From contig JAFVDX010000011.1 in NCBI GenBank assembly GCA_017478225.1, positions 1-64,000 on the forward strand: DNA of 64,000 nt. The letters run 5' to 3'. Positions within the stretch are counted from its first letter, which is position 1. Every line of letters starts with the position of its first letter. Below are positions 35,801 through 44,803 of the stretch, piece by piece. A model generated the notes under the pieces. The model saw only the letters and a list, made by a program, of their open reading frames with translations. It was not told the origin of the DNA and did not search any database. This DNA is from Paludibacteraceae bacterium. Lineage in GTDB: Bacteria > Bacteroidota > Bacteroidia > Bacteroidales > Paludibacteraceae. A program made the translations under genes and the position numbers.

Positions 35801-36587
35801 CTATTTACTAATCGTTTTTTTATCCGCTTTTTTACCCTCAATAAGCGGCAATGAGCGAGAGATGAGCGAGACAGTAAAGGTCAGGGGAGAGGTAATAGTC
35901 TCCACCAGAAACCTCAGACAGACCTTTGCCGAACTGGAAGAAGAGGCTCGCCAGGCAGCCAAACAAGAGGCAATAAAAAAGGTGTGTGGCGAACAAATAA
36001 GTATATGGGACCGAGCCGAAAGTTCTGCCTCAGGCGACTCCTTCAACACACTTACCGTCAATCGCACTACCGGAGAAATTGCAGACTTCGAAATCATCGA
36101 AGAAGGACATACACAATCGCTTGTAAGGGAAACCGAGATGATATTCTATTGTGTCGCCAAAGTAAAGGTGAAACGAGGTACTGATATCGACCCAAACTTC
36201 AAGGCAAAAGTAGAGGGCATAAAGAGTGCATATTATGTGGGCGAACTCTTAAAATTTATCGTAACCCCCTACAAAGACTGCTACTTAAAGATATTCAGTA
36301 TTGCCTCAGGCAGAGGAGACTTATTATATCCCGACTACGATTACGATACTGTTGAGCAATTCAAAGCCAACAAGAAATATGCCTTCCCTATACTTAAAGA
36401 AATGGACTATCCGTTAGAGAAGAATGTTCCACAGCCTATTGAAAAGACTGAATTAGTATTCGTATTCACCAAAGACGAATGTCCGTTTAATATTGACACT
36501 CACGACCCTCAGGAAATAGAACAATGGGTAGCAGGTATTCCTACTGACAGAAAATATATAGAATTTCGTGTGTTTGATGTAAAATAG
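35787..36587 (+). CDS. Periplasmic DUF4384-containing protein, partner of the caspase
   Basis: A 266-residue exported protein. The start is placed at 35787, where the signal peptide MKNKFYLLIVFLSAFLPSIS begins. The N-terminal half (about 30-130) is FlgT_N/LPP20-like, with a helix AELEEEARQAAKQEAIKKV. The C-terminal half (about 140-266) fits DUF4384: YYVGELLKFIVTPYKDCYLKIF ... GDLLYPDYDYD ... ELVFVFTK. DUF4384 domains recur beside or within caspase-like proteins. It lies 27 bases before the caspase gene and probably forms one system with it. The biochemical role is unknown. Confidence 0.75.
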   Translation: MKNKFYLLIVFLSAFLPSISGNEREMSETVKVRGEVIVSTRNLRQTFAELEEEARQAAKQEAIKKVCGEQISIWDRAESSASGDSFNTLTVNRTTGEIADFEIIEEGHTQSLVRETEMIFYCVAKVKVKRGTDIDPNFKAKVEGIKSAYYVGELLKFIVTPYKDCYLKIFSIASGRGDLLYPDYDYDTVEQFKANKKYAFPILKEMDYPLEKNVPQPIEKTELVFVFTKDECPFNIDTHDPQEIEQWVAGIPTDRKYIEFRVFDVK

Positions 36588-36614
36588 CAATCTATTACTA
36601 AACCTTTATTTGAT

Positions 36615-39600
36615 ATGAAGAGAACTTTCCTTTCTTTATTGTTTTTATCATTATTGACCACTTCCCTAACAAGTGCACCTAAGGGAAATAACACTGCCGC
36701 TATTGAGAAGCAACTCAAAAGCAAGTATGGCATGGTGGTATATCACAAAGATTTTAGTGGGTGGTATTTTATTAGTTATGACCGCAATGGTCAGACATAC
36801 TACGGCATGTGTGACCCACAGGGTAATGTCATCGTTAAGGATGCAACCAAATACAAACAACACGATGTATATATTGAATTTTATCTCCTCAACAACGAGC
36901 AGAAATTGGTCCATGACCAATGGAAACAGGAGATGAAACAATATGAGAAGGCATACGCTAAATATGCTCAGACAAGAGCAGAATACGAATCTAAACTTGC
37001 TAAATACAACGCAGATGTAGAGGCTGCCAAACAAGTGGCATTAGGCAAGTACAATGAAGCACGGCAAATAGCCATACAACGCGCACAAGTAGCCAACTCA
37101 TATAATAATCAAACATACAATACAGGCAATGTATGGGCAGATCTTGCAGGCAATATAGCCAATGGTGCAGCCAAAATAGCCAATGTGGCTACTGCGGCAA
37201 ACAGCGTGAAATACGAACCTTACGAGAAAGCAGAGTTAGCCGCACGCAATCTTACCACCCCACCCACAGCACCATATAATCCTGAACCTAAAAAACCCAC
37301 CGAACCTTCCGACGGACACTATTGGAAAAGTTTCCTATTGAAACAACCTTCCTACTATTCCTATGTAGATTTTGCAGCACTCGATCAAAAAGGCTGTTAT
37401 GCCGATGTGATGAAAAACGGCAAATACGGATTATTAGACTTCAACCTAAAAGAGGTGGTCGCTTGCACAAACAACGAGAAAGTAAAACAACAGACACTTA
37501 TTGCATATAAACTTCAAAAAATTAAAGATAAAGGCAAAATAGGCTTGTTGGATGGTGAAAGCAGAATGGTACTGCCATGTATATATGATGATATTACACT
37601 CACATCTGACAATTTATTATCATGCAAGAAAGGTGGTCTTTACGGAATATTTAACCAAAGCGGCAAACAAATTTTACCATGTCAATATCAGGAAATAACA
37701 AAAGAGCACAACTGCTACAAAGTTAAGAAACAAGGCAGTTATGGAATCACCACCGCTGACGGCAAAGACTGGTATCCCTGCCGCTACGAGGAACTGAAAA
37801 TTGTAATGGTCGAAAACAAACTCTTTCTTCAGGCCAAGCAGCATGCTCTTTGGGGGTTGTTTGACTTCAACACAGGCGTGAACATATTGCCGTATAACTT
37901 CAATGACATTAAATTGCTCACACAAAACTCAACAGGCTTTTTCTGGGTAAAGAAAGACAACAAATGCGGATTGTACTCCGGTGTGGGCACTATGCTTATA
38001 CCATGCGAATACAGCAACATAGACTTGGTTACTTATCAACAAAAAGTATATGCACGGGTAACTAAAGCAGGCAAAATAGGGCTCTATGACGAAGACGGAA
38101 GCATGATTATTCCTGCTGAATATTCTGAAATAGTATATGACAAGTCCGAATTTCTAAGCGTTATTAAAGATGGCAAGAAAGGCATATATACTATATGGGG
38201 AGAGCCTCTGGTTGAATGTCTGTACTCAACAATAAAACACGACAGCAAAAACAATTTGTTTATTTGTAGTGTAGGCAACGACATGACAATAGTTGATATG
38301 AACGGTAATCGCCTCTTCAATCCCGTACTTGCCGACCAACTTATTCCTCACGAAAAATACATTACTTTCAGTTATCGCAATCGCTATGGCACATTAGATT
38401 ACAATGGAAATATACTTATTCCAGCCAAAAATGGAGAGAGATATATTCCTAAGAAAATGATTAAATATATTGTTAAAAACAATATAGATCAGATGAATCA
38501 AGCAGGCAAGGAACAATTAGAAAATGCAAGTGGCGACTTTAACAATAAGCGTCTTTTCCAACTCTCAAAACGCGAATCGTTCAGTTTCTACGCCCAGAAT
38601 TATGTTGAGCGTTTGGTCAACGAATGGCAACGAAAAGGGGAATTTGAAAAGACCGATGCATGGCGTATGCGTGTAAACAACGATACACGAACTCAACAAG
38701 TATATAACCTCACTAAGCAGGCACAAGACGAATATATAGACAAACATGCCAAAAGACTTCCACAGGATGTAATTACTATAGTTGGTCAATACGACCCGGA
38801 CAACGAGACCTATCGACTACACTCAAGTAATTTGGACAAAGATATGTTGGTTCCTGTACCTGAAAATGAAGCGTCCAACTTCCGCCAAGAATTGGCATCG
38901 GCTGTGAAAAAACCTACATACTTCATAGAAGACGACAAACTCTCTATAGCAGAATATCAATTCCTTATGCCTAACGGCAAAATCTACAAATACAGCAATC
39001 AGGCATCACTTACATATAATATCGCTCAGGTAGAGTATAACTTCGACGCTATCAATGTTGATGTGTCGGCTTTAGGCGGCTCACACGCAGGCAAACAAAC
39101 AATCTCTACCTCACAGATTGCAATCGGCAGAGCAGATGTGGACATACAAATACCCGTTACCTCAACCACACAAGAAAACACTTTTGTAGTGATTTTTGCC
39201 AATCAGGAATATGAAGATGCACCTTCTGTAGAATTTGCATTTAATGACGGATCTATTTTTAATGAATATTGCGTAAAGACATTGGGTATTCCGAAAGAAA
39301 ACATACATTTCCGCAAAAACGCAACTATTGGTAATATGCGACAAGAAATCAGATGGATAAGAGAAGAAATCGCAGGAAATGAATTATTTGCTGATAAAGC
39401 CAAATTTATCATCTATTACACAGGACACGGTATTCCCGACGAGCGCACCGGCTCCACTTACCTGTTGCCTAAAGATGGTGTAGTTACCGACATCACCAAC
39501 TCCGGGTTTAAAATATCTGACTTATATAACACCTTCGCCGACATCAATAACGAGTGCGTCATATTCTTAGATGCTTGTTTCAGCGGACAGACCAAATCGG

Positions 39601-39920
39601 GTGCCACACTTACACAAACAAGGGCTGTAGGAAAAACTATCAATCGCGGACAACCCAAAGGCAACTGCGTCGTATTCAGTGCCTCATCTAACAACGAAGT
39701 AGCACATCAATATAAATCAAAAGGACATGGTCTTTTTACTTATTGGCTACTCAAAAAACTACAAGATTCTAAAGGAGAGACCAATTTCGGAAGCCTCTTT
39801 GAATTTGTTAAAACAAAAGTAGGCAGAACATCATCCATAGAAATCAAAAAATCACAGACACCTACTATTTCTTATAGTCCACAGGCAACTAACAACTGGA
39901 AAACAAGAAAGTTAAAATAA
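36615..39920 (+). CDS. Exported WG-repeat protein with C-terminal caspase (C14) domain
   Basis: A 1,101-residue protein with signal peptide (1-20), a helical Lys/Glu/Tyr-rich stretch (about 90-150) and a run of WG-type repeats (about 270-600, e.g. KGKIGLLDGESRMVLPCIYDDI, GGLYGIFNQSGKQILPCQY). An unassigned linker and a caspase-like peptidase domain (about 855-1095) follow. The catalytic dyad is present: His938 in YYTGHGIPD and Cys988 in FLDACFSG. Most bacterial caspase-like proteins are cytoplasmic; the signal peptide here predicts action in the periplasm. The WG repeats are usually binding surfaces. Together with the DUF4384 partner it may be an envelope-stress or damage-triggered protease. 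The function is inferred. Confidence 0.85.
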   Translation: MKRTFLSLLFLSLLTTSLTSAPKGNNTAAIEKQLKSKYGMVVYHKDFSGWYFISYDRNGQTYYGMCDPQGNVIVKDATKYKQHDVYIEFYLLNNEQKLVHDQWKQEMKQYEKAYAKYAQTRAEYESKLAKYNADVEAAKQVALGKYNEARQIAIQRAQVANSYNNQTYNTGNVWADLAGNIANGAAKIANVATAANSVKYEPYEKAELAARNLTTPPTAPYNPEPKKPTEPSDGHYWKSFLLKQPSYYSYVDFAALDQKGCYADVMKNGKYGLLDFNLKEVVACTNNEKVKQQTLIAYKLQKIKDKGKIGLLDGESRMVLPCIYDDITLTSDNLLSCKKGGLYGIFNQSGKQILPCQYQEITKEHNCYKVKKQGSYGITTADGKDWYPCRYEELKIVMVENKLFLQAKQHALWGLFDFNTGVNILPYNFNDIKLLTQNSTGFFWVKKDNKCGLYSGVGTMLIPCEYSNIDLVTYQQKVYARVTKAGKIGLYDEDGSMIIPAEYSEIVYDKSEFLSVIKDGKKGIYTIWGEPLVECLYSTIKHDSKNNLFICSVGNDMTIVDMNGNRLFNPVLADQLIPHEKYITFSYRNRYGTLDYNGNILIPAKNGERYIPKKMIKYIVKNNIDQMNQAGKEQLENASGDFNNKRLFQLSKRESFSFYAQNYVERLVNEWQRKGEFEKTDAWRMRVNNDTRTQQVYNLTKQAQDEYIDKHAKRLPQDVITIVGQYDPDNETYRLHSSNLDKDMLVPVPENEASNFRQELASAVKKPTYFIEDDKLSIAEYQFLMPNGKIYKYSNQASLTYNIAQVEYNFDAINVDVSALGGSHAGKQTISTSQIAIGRADVDIQIPVTSTTQENTFVVIFANQEYEDAPSVEFAFNDGSIFNEYCVKTLGIPKENIHFRKNATIGNMRQEIRWIREEIAGNELFADKAKFIIYYTGHGIPDERTGSTYLLPKDGVVTDITNSGFKISDLYNTFADINNECVIFLDACFSGQTKSGATLTQTRAVGKTINRGQPKGNCVVFSASSNNEVAHQYKSKGHGLFTYWLLKKLQDSKGETNFGSLFEFVKTKVGRTSSIEIKKSQTPTISYSPQATNNWKTRKLK

Positions 39921-39950
39921 TCGGACTTTAACAGTATATACTAATAGTCA

Positions 39951-40709
39951 ATGAAAATAGTATTTATAGGAGCGGGAAATTTAGCAAGCAGCGTTGCCCC
40001 GGCGCTTCAAAAAGCAGGTCAACATATCATTCAAATATATAGCCGCACAACTGCTTCAGCACAACAACTCGCCACAATATTAAATTGCGATTTTACTACC
40101 TCCGCCGATAGCATAAGACAAGATGCTGACATCTATATCTATGCTATAACAGACAAAAATTATCCTATTGATATTGTTGGTTCACGCCAAGCCCTGCATC
40201 TTCTCACTTCTGGTTCTGTGCCATATACAGCCTTGCGAGGAGCGCAACATGCAGGAATATTTTACCCTTTTCAGACTTTCAGCAAAGTTCAACCCGTCAG
40301 CAATTTTCAGGATGTTCCAATACTTATAGAAGCAAGCGACAATCAATCCTTACTCAAAACCGAGGAATTGGCACATTGCCTATCAGAAAAAATATATAAG
40401 AGTACCTCTGAAAGCCGAGCACGACTGCATCTGGCAGGTGTACTCGCCAACAATTTTACCAATTGCCTTTATGCACTCGCCAATGAACAACTTGAGAAAG
40501 CAGACTTACCTTTTGATATTTTGCTACCACTCATCGACGAGACCGCTCACAAAGTACATTTAACTACTCCACGACAGGCGCAAACAGGTCCTGCACGCCG
40601 AGGAGATACTGATGTCATGCAAAAGCAATTAAATCTTATGCCTCAAGAACTAAAAGAAATTTATACCATTCTGTCGGACAATATCATTAAAAACAGCAAT
40701 AAACTATAG
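39951..40709 (+). CDS. Rossmann-fold protein of the DUF2520 type
   Basis: A 252-residue protein with an N-terminal NAD(P)-binding fold (MKIVFIGAGNLASSVAPAL, 1-19) and a C-terminal helical DUF2520-like domain (about 125-252, LAGVLANNFTNCLYALANEQL ... QTGPARRGDT). The layout resembles F420/NADP oxidoreductases and ketopantoate reductases, but the true substrate of DUF2520 proteins is unknown. It follows the caspase gene by 30 bases; whether it shares its transcript cannot be told. Confidence 0.85.
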   Translation: MKIVFIGAGNLASSVAPALQKAGQHIIQIYSRTTASAQQLATILNCDFTTSADSIRQDADIYIYAITDKNYPIDIVGSRQALHLLTSGSVPYTALRGAQHAGIFYPFQTFSKVQPVSNFQDVPILIEASDNQSLLKTEELAHCLSEKIYKSTSESRARLHLAGVLANNFTNCLYALANEQLEKADLPFDILLPLIDETAHKVHLTTPRQAQTGPARRGDTDVMQKQLNLMPQELKEIYTILSDNIIKNSNKL

Positions 40710-40770
40710 AGATATAGGCCTTAAATATTATAAGTAATTAGCACAACCATCTCACAAAATAAACAACACT

Positions 40771-41550
40771 ATGCCCTTTCAGTTCAAGCAATTCTCAGTA
40801 GAAGATAAGGGGTGCGCTATGAAAGTAGGCACCGACGGAGTATTGCTGGGGGCATGGGCTGGGGCTGAACGGCAGAAAGAAATTCTGCAAACTACTTCCA
40901 TCAATATTTTAGATATAGGCACAGGCAGCGGATTGATAGCACTTATGCTCGCGCAACGATTTCCAAACGCTTCAATCACCGCCATTGACATCGACTCATC
41001 TGCCGCCTCGCAGGCTGAGAAAAATTTCCTTGCTTCTCCTTGGGCAGAACGACTACACTGCAAACATTGTTCGTTAAGTGACCTTTTTTTTCAAAATAAC
41101 ATATCCAGCACACCCCCCACATCGTTTGACATGATTGTGAGCAACCCGCCCTACTTTGAAAACTCACTAAAGACACCATCACTTGCTCGTACTACTGCAC
41201 GACATACCGATACTCTCTCATACGAGCAACTTATTGAGATTTCCAATAACCTACTCTCCTTTAACGGCATACTTTCACTTATCTTACCTGCATGGGAAGA
41301 AAAACATATCTTGCAACTTGCTAAACAGAACTCTCTCTTCCTAAACAGAATTTGCTACATTCATGGTGTTGAGCATAAACCCGTCAAAAGAATTATGTTA
41401 GAACTCATGCATGATCGGTCTGCAAATACCACTACTACGCCACCCTTAGCGGTAAACACCGCTATAAAACAAACCTACCTTGTCCTACAGGACAAGGCAG
41501 GCAAAAGAAGCATGCAATACTCTATGCTCACGCAGGATTTTTACTTATAA
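40771..41550 (+). CDS. trmN6: tRNA1(Val) (adenine-37-N6)-methyltransferase
   Basis: A 259-residue class I methyltransferase of the YfiC/TrmN6 group that makes m6A37 in tRNA-Val. Motif I is ILDIGTGSGLIALML (about 47-61), the acidic motif II AIDID is near 73, and motif IV NPPYF (about 128-132) is characteristic of N6-adenine methylation. Length agrees with the family. The stop is adjacent to that of the converging lipoprotein gene, with a six-base overlap of the two reading frames. Confidence 0.92.
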   Translation: MPFQFKQFSVEDKGCAMKVGTDGVLLGAWAGAERQKEILQTTSINILDIGTGSGLIALMLAQRFPNASITAIDIDSSAASQAEKNFLASPWAERLHCKHCSLSDLFFQNNISSTPPTSFDMIVSNPPYFENSLKTPSLARTTARHTDTLSYEQLIEISNNLLSFNGILSLILPAWEEKHILQLAKQNSLFLNRICYIHGVEHKPVKRIMLELMHDRSANTTTTPPLAVNTAIKQTYLVLQDKAGKRSMQYSMLTQDFYL

Positions 41551-43365
41551 CCCCTTCCATAACATTATCTCTTTATAATTGTGGTTAGGTTTCCCTAATT
41601 CCTTTGTTTGCATGCCTATCTTTGTATTCGTCACTTTCTTAGGCATTGATTCAGGCGTATATGTAGAAGAAGTCTTGGTTAATGTTACTTGGATATAATC
41701 ATTGAACCAACCATAGTCAGAACTATTACTAACATTCTCATAATAGTAACTCATGCCATTTGCATAGTAGCCATCAGAAGAAGAGGTATTTGCCGCTCCT
41801 AATACCAAATTTCCACTGGTATTAAATCTTAACCATGCCTCACCCGAACCATCATATCCATTGCCTGATACTATTAAATAAGTATTAGTTGTTGTATAAT
41901 ATATTGGATAAAATCTCGCAAGATATTTTTTACTGGGATCGGTTGTAAAATAGAAAGTTCTACTTGTAAATGCCCAACCGCTATATAATTTAATGCAATC
42001 ATACGCTTCGCTATATTCTCCCATTGCTGTTAGATAAGGATGATCTGTACCAAATAACAACCCTTCTACTGCTACCCACTGAGTTCCGGTGTTGTTATTC
42101 GTAAATGTATATATTCCTACTCCCGTCCAACTTTCATATTCATTACTATTAGCATTGTATGCGCTGCAACTATATGTACCCAGAAACTTATCTAATCCTG
42201 TAGAACTGCCACCACCACCCGAAGAGAGTGTCGTGAAACTGAATGTTACAGAATAAGCAACCGGGGCACCAGCATATTGAGTAGCAGCAACAGCACGATA
42301 ATAATATTTAGTGTTTGCATTAAGTCCGGTAATATTATAAGTAAAAATTCCACTTGGATAATCGTATTTATATTGATAATCAGTGTGCTTTACTATATTA
42401 TTCATATTCATATCAGTTGCTATTTCTATCATTGCACCATACAACAGTTCTGAAGCATTTGCCAAATTGGCTTCAATAGTAACACTTGTTGCCGCTACAT
42501 TATAGTGAGACATAAATATATTAAGATCAATGTTTTCTGTTGATGAATTGTCGCTACCATCACTTAATGTAGTAAATGTCTTGGTATCAGTATATATTGT
42601 GCCCTCAGCAGTAGTGAAATATGCCCTATAATAATAAACACTAGAAGGTGTTAATGATGTAAACCTACCTGTCATTGTTTTTGTTCCACTCCACGACTGA
42701 ACTTTGCTTTGCTCATAATATATTTTCTTATCATTTTGGCTGATGGTTGGATTAGTAACTGACGACGAACAAATAAAACCTACTTCAGTTAGTTTGCCGA
42801 CCGCAGCAGAACCTATTGTTATATTTCCACTCACACTTGCCGAATTTGTAGTTACATTGGTCGCATCGTTCATGCCAATTGTTATATTACTATCTCCTTC
42901 GCCCGACGAGCCATTTCCGCCACCATTATTGCCGCCGCTACTTTTACCGGTAGTGAAAGTCATCACATCACTCATTATTGTACCATATTTGTTTTTGATA
43001 TAAGTACGGGCGTAGTAGGTAGTGTTGGCCTTCAAATCACTTACTTCAACCAACAAATTACTATAATTATATTCTTTTCTGCTCCAATAAGAACCTGAAT
43101 TACCTTCTTCATCATATTTTACTTCTTTTTTGTTATCATTTGATGAAGGCGTCTTGTCTTTATCGGAATAATAAACACCATATTCAGATATAGTTGTCGG
43201 TATATCAACACTATTTTTTTGATTTAGCACAACTACTCGAAAAGATGCATTTGTACCTGAAACCACAGGATCAACAGCATCTAAAGAAACTATGTATTCC
43301 ATGTCTTTCTCCCTGCATCCTACAAGCAACATAGTTGCTACTAATATGTATATAATCTTTTTCAT
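41545..43365 (-). CDS. Lipoprotein with FN3-like domains
   Basis: A 606-residue lipoprotein (lipobox LLVGC, Cys17). It carries three consecutive FN3-like beta-sandwich domains (about 20-143, 160-270 and 280-380), each ending in a strand such as TTYYARTYIKNKYGTIMSD or YYYRAYFTTAEGTIYTD. Gly/Ser-rich spacers and a C-terminal beta-rich domain of about 210 residues follow. It is the last gene of a three-gene minus operon with a barrel protein and a small periplasmic protein. An outer-surface binding or structural role is likely; the C-terminal domain is not recognised. Confidence 0.75.
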   Translation of the reverse strand: MKKIIYILVATMLLVGCREKDMEYIVSLDAVDPVVSGTNASFRVVVLNQKNSVDIPTTISEYGVYYSDKDKTPSSNDNKKEVKYDEEGNSGSYWSRKEYNYSNLLVEVSDLKANTTYYARTYIKNKYGTIMSDVMTFTTGKSSGGNNGGGNGSSGEGDSNITIGMNDATNVTTNSASVSGNITIGSAAVGKLTEVGFICSSSVTNPTISQNDKKIYYEQSKVQSWSGTKTMTGRFTSLTPSSVYYYRAYFTTAEGTIYTDTKTFTTLSDGSDNSSTENIDLNIFMSHYNVAATSVTIEANLANASELLYGAMIEIATDMNMNNIVKHTDYQYKYDYPSGIFTYNITGLNANTKYYYRAVAATQYAGAPVAYSVTFSFTTLSSGGGGSSTGLDKFLGTYSCSAYNANSNEYESWTGVGIYTFTNNNTGTQWVAVEGLLFGTDHPYLTAMGEYSEAYDCIKLYSGWAFTSRTFYFTTDPSKKYLARFYPIYYTTTNTYLIVSGNGYDGSGEAWLRFNTSGNLVLGAANTSSSDGYYANGMSYYYENVSNSSDYGWFNDYIQVTLTKTSSTYTPESMPKKVTNTKIGMQTKELGKPNHNYKEIMLWKGL

Positions 43366-43367
43366 AG

Positions 43368-44009
43368 TTATTCTGATTTTTTAGTTTTGAATGTATATCC
43401 TATACCTATTTTTAGTTCATGTTGAGGTTCCGAACCAACCATCATACAATACGCCGCCGAGAGAGTAAAACCTTTTATATTTCCTTGCACACCTACTTCC
43501 CAAAGAAATGCATTACCTATTGATTGATAGTCGTTGTAGCCACCTCTGGGCATCCGCACCCAATCTCCACCTGCAATCTGACGAGTAACAGTGCGGTAGG
43601 CATACCCCACACCGGCATACAAATATATAGGTGCTACCATACGAACTATTGCACCAGCGCTAAAAGATATGCGGTTGTTAGATATTTTATCGGTATAAAA
43701 CGGATATACATCGTCTATCATATTTTGGTAATTGGCCTCATATTGATAACCATAGTGCATACCGGTACCAAGCATCATACTGGCATACCAACCAAACAAC
43801 TTAACTTGACCATAGGTAACACCAAACGAATTCAAATAAGGCTTGCCAAAACCGGCACCATAGTGGAATAATATAAACTGCTCCCACTCATATACATTTT
43901 TCTTCTTAACCTTCTCATTTTTCAACTCAATACCCGTATAATTGAAGGTTTGAGCCTCAGAGAGCATAAAACCACATAAACATAATGCTATCAAAATATA
44001 TCTTTTCAT
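43368..44009 (-). CDS. Outer-membrane beta-barrel protein, unknown
   Basis: A 213-residue protein with signal peptide (1-19) and many alternating Tyr/Gly strands, for example FHYGAGFGKPYLNSFGVTYGQVKLFGW and PIYLYAGVGYAYRTV, ending KIGIGYTFKTK. Eight to ten strands are plausible. It lies two bases from the lipoprotein and 12 bases from the upstream gene, so the three form one operon. I recognise no specific family. Confidence 0.7.
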   Translation of the reverse strand: MKRYILIALCLCGFMLSEAQTFNYTGIELKNEKVKKKNVYEWEQFILFHYGAGFGKPYLNSFGVTYGQVKLFGWYASMMLGTGMHYGYQYEANYQNMIDDVYPFYTDKISNNRISFSAGAIVRMVAPIYLYAGVGYAYRTVTRQIAGGDWVRMPRGGYNDYQSIGNAFLWEVGVQGNIKGFTLSAAYCMMVGSEPQHELKIGIGYTFKTKKSE

Positions 44010-44021
44010 AGTCGTAATGGT

Positions 44022-44600
44022 TTAATTGCGTTTAACCTCTTCTATCTGCTCTGTCGTCTCTATCTTCTTATTATTGATAATCATTTCTTTGGGCTTATGT
44101 TCTACAATTCTTCCATCCAATTTAATAAGAGTTGAGTCTGCGGCTTGCAAATTGCGGAAATTAGTATAGACAGCGGGGTACCCCTTGATTTTCACCTCAA
44201 TATTCATTTTGTTGGCATTACTCGACACTGTGGTAACACTATATATAGGTGATACAATAAGCGATGCCCTCTCATGATCAATAAACTCAAAAAGAGCCTG
44301 TGCCTTCAATTCCTCAATCTTGGTTTTGATGTAATTTTCCAAACGCGTCATATACTTGTCTTCATCTTCTTTCTGACGCATATCAGGAATTATAATAGAA
44401 CCTTGCATTGTATAGTCAGTAGGTGTATTTTTCATCACCTTCAACTCTGACACCAACGGCACTACGAACATATTACCATTGTTGGTCATTTGAGTGGCTT
44501 CAAACTTACTTACAGATGCACCTTGTATAGCAGAAGAAGTCTGAGCACTTGCAACCGACACTAATAGTGTTGCTGCAAAGAAAAGTAAAATCTTTTTCAT
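44022..44600 (-). CDS. Exported hypothetical protein
   Basis: A 192-residue protein with a signal peptide (1-19, MKKILLFFAATLLVSVASAQ). The mature part is alpha/beta, with a long charged helix RQKEDEDKYMTRLENYIKTK (about 75-94) and a later beta-rich segment KMNIEVKIKGYPAVYTNFR (about 131-149). It resembles small periplasmic proteins that head envelope operons in Bacteroidetes, but no named family was recognised. It is first in the unit with the barrel and FN3 lipoprotein. Confidence 0.7.
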   Translation of the reverse strand: MKKILLFFAATLLVSVASAQTSSAIQGASVSKFEATQMTNNGNMFVVPLVSELKVMKNTPTDYTMQGSIIIPDMRQKEDEDKYMTRLENYIKTKIEELKAQALFEFIDHERASLIVSPIYSVTTVSSNANKMNIEVKIKGYPAVYTNFRNLQAADSTLIKLDGRIVEHKPKEMIINNKKIETTEQIEEVKRN

Positions 44601-44656
44601 ACGATTATTGTTTTTTAGGTTTATAATAATAGTCTCAGTTACTAAAATTTCCTATT

Positions 44657-44696
44657 AAAACACATAGTGGCAGACGCATAAAGCATCTGCCACTAT
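44657..44696 (-). terminator. Probable terminator of sppA
   Basis: A perfect 11-bp stem ATAGTGGCAGA (44664-44674) with TCTGCCACTAT (44686-44696). On the minus strand it is followed by GTG and four Ts, so it is a modest terminator about 110 bases after the sppA stop. Confidence 0.55.
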
Positions 44697-44803
44697 ATTG
44701 TGGATATTAAATCTTTTTGCTATATACACTGCCAAAGATTTGTACAGCGCGCACAATGGGAGGGGGATTATATTGATTATTAGTGATATACATCATCGTT
44801 TGA

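Noticed and set aside
36615..39920. Caspase protein as part of a known CRISPR- or gasdermin-linked death system
   Set aside because: No CRISPR array, gasdermin-like, TPR-CHAT or Cas gene is nearby, and the protein has a signal peptide.
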